This document shows, in pieces, positions 58,090 to 64,000 of a stretch of DNA of 64,000 nt. The stretch's first letter is position 1. Each line of letters opens with the position of its first letter. Source of the DNA: Catellatospora vulcania (lineage in GTDB: Bacteria > Actinomycetota > Actinomycetes > Mycobacteriales > Micromonosporaceae); NCBI RefSeq assembly GCF_009720385.1, contig NZ_WARX01000017.1:62001-126000 (forward strand). Direction: 5' to 3'. The notes below the pieces were generated by a model that was given only the letters and a program-made list of their open reading frames with translations, did no database searches and was not told where the DNA came from. The position numbers were made by a program, and so were the translations under genes.

Positions 58090-59304
58090 TCAGCAGCCGC
58101 TTGCGCTGCCGAGCCTGTCGGAGCTGAAGGCGCTGTCGCGCTCGCCCGCCGGGATCGTGGACGGGAAGCCGACCGCGTTGCGCCCGTAATACCAGGCTGC
58201 GGCGGCGCAGTCGTCGACCTCGACCGTCGTGGACCAGGACAGCTTGTCCTTGTCCAGGTCCGCGGAGCCCGAATGGGCCAGGTGCAGCACCCCGTCGGCG
58301 TCCACGGTGTAGCTGACCCACCACACGCGCCGGGTCGTGCCGCAGAACTCCGGCGCGCCGCCCACCCCCTGCGCGGTGAACTGGAGCGCGGTGCCGTCGG
58401 CCGTGGCGCTGACGCTGACCGACACCTGGCAGGCCGGGGACGGCGAGGGCTTGGGCGACGCGGTCGGCGAGCCGGCGGGCGGGTTGCCCGGTCGCGGCGA
58501 CGCGGTCCGGGTCGGCGTCGGTCGCGCCGCGGAGGCACTGGGCCCGGGGCTCGGCGTCGCCGTCGGGCCGCTCGGGGACGGGACGGGATCCTCGGTGCCG
58601 GACGGCTCGGGCCAGGGCGTGTCGGCGAGGGCGCTCGCGGACACCTCCGGCGCGGCGGTGCCGCCGGCCGGCGCGGCGGGCCATCGCATCACCACCACGA
58701 CCGCCGCCACCAGCACGGCCACCGCCCCGGCGGCCACCAGCGACCGGGTACGCCGCGGGCGGCGGCGGGACGTCTTGAGCGAGTGCGAAGCGGTACGCGG
58801 CGCCGCCGCCGGGGCCTGCGCGCGGGACCGGGGCGTCGTGATCTCCCAGCCGGTGCACAGCTGCGCGAACATCGCGGCCGGGTCCTGCCCCGGCAGCGAG
58901 TTGGCCAGGTATTCCAGGGCCTCGTCCCACTGCGCGGCGGGGATGGCGGTCGCGCCGAGCGCGACGTACTCGTGGGAGGGCACGTCGGCCAGCAGCAGCA
59001 CCACCGTCCGGCGGGTGGCCGGGTCGAGCACGGCGAGCGCGGCCACCATCGCGGGGTGGGACTCGTCGCCGCTGGGGCGGGCCGTGCCGAGCCACCGCTC
59101 GTCGACGCGCTGCCAGGCCTCCTGGCGGGCCCAGCGGATCGGGTCCTCCTGCCGCTCCAGCCTGGTCCACCGGCTGCCCGCCAGGCTGAACACCTCTTGG
59201 GCGATCTCGGCCGCGGCGGCGCGGTCGCCGGTGTACGCGTAGATCTCGGCGGCGATCCGGGGTTGCCAGATCTGCTGGTACTCCCGGAAATCGGACGACG
59301 TCAC
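58090..59304 (-). CDS. Membrane-anchored protein with a degenerate sigma-factor-like N-terminus
   Basis: 404 residues from GTG 59304, chosen because GAGGAG lies six bases upstream. The N-terminal 150 residues look like ECF sigma factors: YQQIWQPRIAAEIYAYTGDRAAAAEIAQEVFSLAGSRWTRLE and RWARQEAWQRVDERW resemble region 2, and LDPATRRTVVLLLADVPSHEYVALGATAIPAAQWDEAL resembles a weak region 4. A basic stretch and a membrane helix (about 185-207) are followed by a Pro/Ser/Thr-rich stalk (about 215-290) and a beta-rich outer domain with about four cysteines. It may not be an active sigma factor. Confidence 0.7.
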   Translation of the reverse strand: MTSSDFREYQQIWQPRIAAEIYAYTGDRAAAAEIAQEVFSLAGSRWTRLERQEDPIRWARQEAWQRVDERWLGTARPSGDESHPAMVAALAVLDPATRRTVVLLLADVPSHEYVALGATAIPAAQWDEALEYLANSLPGQDPAAMFAQLCTGWEITTPRSRAQAPAAAPRTASHSLKTSRRRPRRTRSLVAAGAVAVLVAAVVVVMRWPAAPAGGTAAPEVSASALADTPWPEPSGTEDPVPSPSGPTATPSPGPSASAARPTPTRTASPRPGNPPAGSPTASPKPSPSPACQVSVSVSATADGTALQFTAQGVGGAPEFCGTTRRVWWVSYTVDADGVLHLAHSGSADLDKDKLSWSTTVEVDDCAAAAWYYGRNAVGFPSTIPAGERDSAFSSDRLGSASGC

Positions 59305-59472
59305 GGACGGCTCCTCAGTAGGCACGGCGCACCGAGCCTAGATGCGATCGGCCAGATGTGGACCATCCGATTCGGTGATTTACTTCTCCACCGAGCGCTC
59401 CACCACGAACGGGCACGTCGGCGGTGACCGCCGGCGTCCGATGTGGCGCCGCCGGTCACCGTCGACGTGACG

Positions 59473-60918
59473 TCAGGCCGTGACGAACTCTGCCAGGTGC
59501 TGGGCCTGGGCCAGGCGGCTCGGCTCGTGCACGTACATCATGTGGCCGGCCTCGTAGTACTTGAACTCGATGTTGCCCCGCAGCTCGGCGGGGATCTCCA
59601 GGTGCGCGAAGGTGTGCTCGGAGGCGTAGTACGGCGTCGCGCCGTCGTGGTAGCCGCAGGCCACCTGGACCCGCAGGTGCGGGTTGGCGCGCATCGCGGC
59701 GGCCAGCTTGTCGGCCACGTTGACGTGCTGCCCCTCGAACTCCTTGAACGACCACGGGTGCACGTCCGCGGTGAGCGTCTTGTACGGCAGGTCGTTGCGG
59801 TACCCCAGGTCGGCCCGCAGGTACTGGTTGATCGCCGCGGTGTACGGCCCCATGATCGCGTCCAGGGACGGGTCGCTGGACCAGTGCTCGCGCCCGTAGT
59901 CGGCGTCCCAGCCCAGGAAGCGCCCGTCCAGGCGGCCCACCGTGCGGCGGCGCGAGCGCAGCAGCTCGGTGAAGAAACGCACGTGCTCGGGGCGCAGGTC
60001 GACCCGGTCCACGTAGTCGGGGTCCAGTCCGGTCAGCCGGGCCAGCGCGCCGACCGCCGCGGTGCGCTCGGCCTCGGACAGCCGTGCGCCGCGGGCCAGT
60101 GCCCACGGGTAGGTGCGGTCGGCGAACTCCTCCGCCTCGGCCAGCACCTCGCCCAGCGGCCGGTCCCCGTGCAGCCCGTGGTAGTGCGCGATCGCCGCGT
60201 ACGTCGGCAGGAACAGCGGGTACGCCCCGTCGAGGTGTGGGTGGAACTCCAGCGTGCCGATGTTGAGCACACTGGAGACCAGCATCAGCCCGTTGAGCCA
60301 CATGCCGTGCCGGTCCTGCAGGTGGTGGGCCAGCGCCGCGGCGCGCAGCGTGCCGTACGACTCGCCGCACAGGTACTTCGGGGAGGTCCACCGCCCGTGC
60401 CGGGACGTCCACAGCCGGATCAGCTCGCCGACGCTGTCCACGTCGCCGCTGAAGCCGTGGTGCTCCCTGCTCTTGCCGCCCTTGACCGCGCGCGAGTAAC
60501 CGGTCGACACCGGGTCGATGAAGACGAGGTCGGAGTGGCGCAGCAGGGTCTCGGCGTTGTCGGCGAGCCCGTACGGCGGGGGCGTCAGCGCGCCCGCGTC
60601 ACCCATCACCACCCGGCGCGGCCCGAGCAGCCCCAGGTGCAGCCACACGCTGGACGACCCGGGGCCGCCGTTGAAGGCGAACGTCACCGGCCTGGTAGCC
60701 GGGTCGGCGCCGTCCAGCGTGTACGCGACCACGAACATCTCGGCCTTGGCCTGGTGCCCGTCGAACGCGTCGTCGGTGTGCGACTCGGCGCGCACCACCA
60801 GCCGGCCCGCGGTCGCGGTGTAGCGGAGCCCGTTGACCTCGTGATGGGTGACGCTGAGGTCGTCGGCGGGCTCGGCGGCCGGGGTGGGAGCGCCGTTGTT
60901 CTTCTGCTCGTCTGCCAT
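59473..60918 (-). CDS. Serine carboxypeptidase-like protein (S10 family)
   Basis: 481 residues from ATG 60918; TAGGGT is eight bases upstream. PVTFAFNGGPGSSSVWLHLGLLGPRR is the S10 oxyanion motif; the nucleophile is in LCGESYGTLRAA, the Asp in CGYHDGATPYY and the His in YEAGHMMYVH. No signal peptide is seen, which differs from eukaryotic vacuolar members and suggests a cytoplasmic or unusually exported peptidase. The longer frame to 61050 overlaps the winged-helix gene and was not used. Confidence 0.9.
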   Translation of the reverse strand: MADEQKNNGAPTPAAEPADDLSVTHHEVNGLRYTATAGRLVVRAESHTDDAFDGHQAKAEMFVVAYTLDGADPATRPVTFAFNGGPGSSSVWLHLGLLGPRRVVMGDAGALTPPPYGLADNAETLLRHSDLVFIDPVSTGYSRAVKGGKSREHHGFSGDVDSVGELIRLWTSRHGRWTSPKYLCGESYGTLRAAALAHHLQDRHGMWLNGLMLVSSVLNIGTLEFHPHLDGAYPLFLPTYAAIAHYHGLHGDRPLGEVLAEAEEFADRTYPWALARGARLSEAERTAAVGALARLTGLDPDYVDRVDLRPEHVRFFTELLRSRRRTVGRLDGRFLGWDADYGREHWSSDPSLDAIMGPYTAAINQYLRADLGYRNDLPYKTLTADVHPWSFKEFEGQHVNVADKLAAAMRANPHLRVQVACGYHDGATPYYASEHTFAHLEIPAELRGNIEFKYYEAGHMMYVHEPSRLAQAQHLAEFVTA

Positions 60919-60949
60919 GGCGACAGACCCTACTGCGGCCAGATCGGAG

Positions 60950-61504
60950 TCAGGCGGCGCGCCGCAGCCCGATCCCGTTGCCGGGCTCCAGCCGGTAGCC
61001 GAAGCCGTGCACGGTGGCCAGGCCGGTGCCGTGCTCGCCGAGCTTGGCACGCACCCGCCGGACGTGGACGTCCACGGTGCGCTCGCCGCTGAACTCGTGC
61101 CCCCAGACCGCCCGCATCAGCTGCAGCCTGGTGAACGCCGCGCCGGTGTGGCGCACCAGGAAGAACAGCAGCTCGAACTCGCGGCGGGTGAACCGCACCG
61201 GCTCGCCGTGCACGGTGACCGTGCGGCTCGTCGTGTCGATCAGCACCGGGTTCTCCGGCGGCGGCGGTGCCGCCGGGAGCTCGGGCGTGGCGAGCTCGCC
61301 GTCCCAGACCGTGTCGCGCAGCGGTTCCGCGTCGGCCAGCGCGTGCACCAGACGGGTGGCTGCGCTGGCCGCGTCGGGGCCGGTCAGCTTGAGGGTCAGC
61401 GTGACCGTGAGCGGTTCGTCGCCGTCCGCCGGGATGGCGGCGGAGCGGCGGACGGTCTGGAGCGGCACGTCGGTGTACGCGGGCTCGGTGAGCGTGACTG
61501 TCAT
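60950..61504 (-). CDS. OmpR-type winged-helix protein without receiver domain
   Basis: 184 residues from ATG 61504, after AGGAG at seven bases. The C-terminal DNA-binding domain (about 85-178; RFTRREFELLFFLVRHTGAAFTRLQLMRAVWG, RTVDVHVRRVRAKLG, LATVHGFGYRLEPG) is typical of response regulators. The N-terminal 80 residues are not a receiver: they look like a small beta-rich domain (LTVTLTLKLTGPDAASAATRLVHALADAE). It may respond to a ligand bound there. A direct repeat (GAGTTATC GAGTTACG on the minus strand) lies about 115 bases upstream. Confidence 0.83.
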   Translation of the reverse strand: MTVTLTEPAYTDVPLQTVRRSAAIPADGDEPLTVTLTLKLTGPDAASAATRLVHALADAEPLRDTVWDGELATPELPAAPPPPENPVLIDTTSRTVTVHGEPVRFTRREFELLFFLVRHTGAAFTRLQLMRAVWGHEFSGERTVDVHVRRVRAKLGEHGTGLATVHGFGYRLEPGNGIGLRRAA

Positions 61505-61677
61505 CTCGGAACTCCTGGTCGTTGCGGGTCGGGTGGGCAGGTGCGCGATTGCCCGGCGACATCGGAACGTTCGCGGCACGGGACCCTCCACGAGCGACTC
61601 AGCAATTACCTGAACAGCGTAACTCGATAACTCCTATCGGGCTAGTAGGAAATCCATGACTCCGCGTGAGCCCCGTC

Positions 61678-62127
61678 TCAGCGGTGCGTGGACTCGTGCT
61701 CGAGCAGCCACCGCTTGACGTCCAGGCCCCACCGGTAGCCGCCCAGGGTGCCGTCGGTGCGCAGCACCCGGTGGCAGGGGACGATCAGCGCGACCTGGTT
61801 GCGCGCGCAGCCCTGGGCCGCCGCGCGGACCGCCGCCGGGCGGCCGGTCAGCTCCGCGAGCCGGGTGTACGAGACCGGCCCGTCCAGCGTGCGCAGCATG
61901 TCCCAGCACTGCTCCAGATACGCCGTGCCGTGCTGGTTCACCGCGATGCCGTCCAGGGCCGACAGGTCGCCGTCGAAGTAGGCGCGCACCGCCGCGACCG
62001 CCTCGGCCGGAACCTCGCCGGGAGTGGCCCACTCGGGCGGCACGGTGGTGTCGAACACGGCGGCGGTGACCGCCGTGCCGTCGCCGGTCATCGTGAACGG
62101 GCCGGCCGGGGTGTCGATCGTGATCAT
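61678..62127 (-). CDS. ogt: Methylated-DNA--[protein]-cysteine S-methyltransferase
   Basis: 149 residues, ATG overlapping the stop of the AlkA gene (ATGA). The active site is IVPCHRVLRTDGTLGGYRWGL; the helix GRPAAVRAAAQGCARNQ is the DNA-binding segment. The Cys takes the methyl group from O6-methylguanine and is not regenerated. Operates with the upstream glycosylase in alkylation repair. Confidence 0.95.
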   Translation of the reverse strand: MITIDTPAGPFTMTGDGTAVTAAVFDTTVPPEWATPGEVPAEAVAAVRAYFDGDLSALDGIAVNQHGTAYLEQCWDMLRTLDGPVSYTRLAELTGRPAAVRAAAQGCARNQVALIVPCHRVLRTDGTLGGYRWGLDVKRWLLEHESTHR

Positions 62128-63560
62128 GCTGCTCTCCAGAGTCGGATCTGCGCGTACGAGCGCCATGGCCGCCAGCGTTCGGCGTGCCGGGCCAGGTCCG
62201 CGGGGTCTTCGGGCAGGCCGAGCGCCTTCGCGCCACGGCGGGTGCCCAGGTCGGTGGTGAGTAGGACGTCGGGGTCGCCCAGCGCCCGCAGGGCGATGTA
62301 GTCGGCGGTCCACGGGCCCACCCCGGGCAGCGCCAGCAGCGCCTCCCGGGTCGCGGCCCGATCGCTGCCCGCGTCGAGCCGCAGCCCGTCGCGCACCGCC
62401 CCGGCCACCGCGCGCAGCGTGCGCCGCCGCGACGCCGGCATCGAGAACGCCTCGTCGGGCAGCTCCAGCAGCTGCTCCGGGGTGGGGAAGACGCGGGTGG
62501 GCAGGCCCGGCCGGTCCGCCGCGGCGTCGGCGGGCGGGCAGAGCCGGGCCAGCACGGTACGCGCGCCCGCCACGCTGATCTGCTGGCCGACCACCGCCCG
62601 CACCGCCATCTCGAACCCGTCCACGCTGCGCGGCAGCCGTACGCCCGGCTCGGCGGCGACGACCGAGGCCAGCGCGGGATCGGCGGCCAGCACCGCGTCC
62701 ACGGCCGCCGGGTCGGCGTCCAGGTCCAGCAGCCGCCGGCACCGGGCCACGGCGGGCGTCAGATCCCGCATGTCCGACAGCCGCAGCTCTGCCTCGATGA
62801 ACCCGGAACCTGTCTCGTCGCCCCGTGCTCCGGCCGCGGGCCACAGGGTGACCGTCGCGAAGCCGTGCGGCAGGCTCATCGACCGGGTGTACCGGCCGTC
62901 GGCATAGCTGTCGACGCCGTCGATCGTCCGTGCGCCGAGGAAGCCGAACAGCGCCCCGGTGTGCAGCGGCGCGCGGTAGCTCAGCCGCAGCGACACCACC
63001 CCGTCCACCGGAACGTCCTCGCGCCGCAGCGTGGACGGCGCGCAGCCGTACACCTCGCGGAATGTGTCGTTGAACTGCCTGATGCTGCCGAACCCGGCCG
63101 CGAACGCGATCTCCGACAGCCCGAGCCCGGTCTTCGTGATCAGCGTCTTGGCGGTCTGCGCCCGCTGGGTCCGCGCCAGCGCCAGCGGCCCCGCCCCCAG
63201 CTCCTCGGTCAGCAGCCGGTTCAGATGCCGCTCGGTGTACCCGAGCCGCGAAGCCAGCTCCGGCACCCCGCCCCGGTCCACGACCCCGTCCCCGATCAGC
63301 CGCACCGCCCGCGCCGTCACATCGGCCCGGTTGTCCCACTGGGGCGACCCCGGCACCGCGTCCGGCGCACACCGCCGACAGGCCCGAAACCCGTTCCGCG
63401 CCGCAGCCGCCGCGCTGGGGAAGTACTTCACGTTCTCCGACTTGGGCGTCCGCGCCGGACAAGACGGCCGGCAGTAGATCCCCGTCGACGTCACCCCGAA
63501 CCAGAACCGCCCGTCAAACCGCCCGTCCCGACTGCTCACCGCCCGGTAATAACTCTCCAC
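62124..63560 (-). CDS. alkA: Ada-like regulator fused to AlkA DNA-3-methyladenine glycosylase
   Basis: 478 residues from GTG 63560. The N-terminal Ada zinc domain has four cysteines (YCRPSCPAR and ACRRC); one of them would take a methyl group from phosphotriesters. An AraC-type HTH (about 85-185: [41 protein letters not shown]) follows, then the AlkA part with [29 protein letters not shown], with the catalytic Asp. So the protein senses alkylation, can activate transcription, and cuts out alkylated bases. The Ada methyltransferase part is a separate gene downstream. Confidence 0.93.
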   Translation of the reverse strand: MESYYRAVSSRDGRFDGRFWFGVTSTGIYCRPSCPARTPKSENVKYFPSAAAAARNGFRACRRCAPDAVPGSPQWDNRADVTARAVRLIGDGVVDRGGVPELASRLGYTERHLNRLLTEELGAGPLALARTQRAQTAKTLITKTGLGLSEIAFAAGFGSIRQFNDTFREVYGCAPSTLRREDVPVDGVVSLRLSYRAPLHTGALFGFLGARTIDGVDSYADGRYTRSMSLPHGFATVTLWPAAGARGDETGSGFIEAELRLSDMRDLTPAVARCRRLLDLDADPAAVDAVLAADPALASVVAAEPGVRLPRSVDGFEMAVRAVVGQQISVAGARTVLARLCPPADAAADRPGLPTRVFPTPEQLLELPDEAFSMPASRRRTLRAVAGAVRDGLRLDAGSDRAATREALLALPGVGPWTADYIALRALGDPDVLLTTDLGTRRGAKALGLPEDPADLARHAERWRPWRSYAQIRLWRAA

Positions 63561-63624
63561 GCCCCCAACCCTGCCCGCCCCCACCCCAACCTGCTAGCGG
63601 AAATCGGACCTCTCCCTCTCCCGC

Positions 63625-63697
63625 GACGATCTTGCGTGAACTGTGGGTACGACACGCTCATACCACCCAAAAGGGCAACAGTTCGCGCAAGATCGTC
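63625..63697. repeat. GACGATCTTGCG palindrome family, copy 3
   Basis: Perfect 12-base arms (63625-63636 and 63686-63697) with the same inner GTGGGTACGACAC and CAACAGTTCGCG as copies at 30413 and 39395. Between the divergent alkA and ychF genes. Confidence 0.9.
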
Positions 63698-63775
63698 GTG
63701 ATCTCGGCGATGGGGGTCACGGGGGAGAGGGCGGGGAGCGGGGGAGGCGGGGGTGGGTCAGTAAGCTTTGATGTC

Positions 63776-64000
63776 GTGAGCCTCAGCATCGGCATCGTCG
63801 GCCTGCCCAACGTCGGCAAGAGCACCCTGTTCAACGCGCTGACCCGCAACAACGTGCTCGCGGCGAACTACCCGTTCGCCACGATCGAGCCCAACGTCGG
63901 CGTTGTCGGGCTGCCCGACCAGCGGCTGGACAAGCTCGCCGAGATCTTCTCCTCGCAGCGCATCCTGCCCGCGCCGGTGAGCTTCACCGACATCGCGGGC
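63776..64000 (+). CDS. ychF: YchF-type GTPase/ATPase, N-terminal fragment
   Basis: 75 codons from GTG 63776, running off the right edge. [21 protein letters not shown] is the P-loop (NVGKS), [24 protein letters not shown] is the switch region and FTDIAG the G3 motif of this Obg-related P-loop protein. It binds ribosomes and prefers ATP in characterised members. TAAGCT lies eight bases upstream of the start. Confidence 0.95.
   Translation, partial: MSLSIGIVGLPNVGKSTLFNALTRNNVLAANYPFATIEPNVGVVGLPDQRLDKLAEIFSSQRILPAPVSFTDIAG

Overview
The window is very GC-rich, with GTG starts, actinobacterial gene families (PccB/AccE acyl-CoA carboxylase, mycosin, GuaB1, LpdA, GTP-type PEP carboxykinase, DUF4349, DUF4245, SCO6745 family) and many short intergenic palindromes. 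This points to an actinomycete, most likely of the Micromonosporaceae; the family assignment is inference. I see no rRNA, tRNA, CRISPR array, insertion sequence or prophage. Both ends cut genes: a phospho-sugar mutase at the left and ychF at the right.

0-24 kb. A PknB-type kinase is followed by a stand-alone methylmalonyl-CoA mutase catalytic subunit, an M20 amidohydrolase, a DUF4349 lipoprotein, an MBL-fold hydrolase, a 3'-5' exonuclease, a SCO6745-family protein, a tandem GNAT, a gamma-glutamylcyclotransferase and lpdA. Next comes the ATP-grasp / alpha-E / transglutaminase cluster, then guaB1. The biotinylated carboxylase subunit accA diverges from a PadR-ABC exporter unit, which is followed by an MFS transporter, an O-methyltransferase and maf.

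24-38 kb. This stretch resembles the conserved mycobacterial order GtrA - PH protein - birA - accD - accE - maf. Here a three-gene type VII secretion cassette (two YxxxD-motif substrates and a mycosin) sits between accE and maf, and a NYN-domain gene sits between accD and accE. After birA, the PH protein and two GtrA proteins comes a 967-residue sigma factor fused to an anti-sigma zinc finger, a membrane helix and a large exported part.

38-64 kb. pckG and glpX (gluconeogenesis), an Rrf2 regulator and a short-chain cis-prenyltransferase are here. Two near-duplicate secreted transglycosylases flank a PIN-PhoH ATPase. They are followed by a trypsin-like protease, a thioredoxin-reductase-like ferredoxin reductase, a PfkB kinase, a TetR/epimerase divergent pair, membrane proteins of unknown role, xseAB and ispH, a second membrane-anchored sigma-like protein, an S10 peptidase, a receiver-less winged-helix regulator, and an Ada-AlkA fusion overlapping an O6-alkylguanine-DNA methyltransferase.

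How the genes fit together. AccA, AccD, AccE and BirA make and biotinylate an acyl/propionyl-CoA carboxylase whose product, methylmalonyl-CoA, is the substrate of the mutase. The mutase, accA, accD and glpX share a TGAACG-N2-CGTTCA-like site near their starts, which suggests a common regulator. About fourteen genes have a TANNNT -10 box 5-8 bases before the start codon, so leaderless transcription looks common. Intergenic gaps carry several families of long inverted repeats, many ending in GATC-containing arms.
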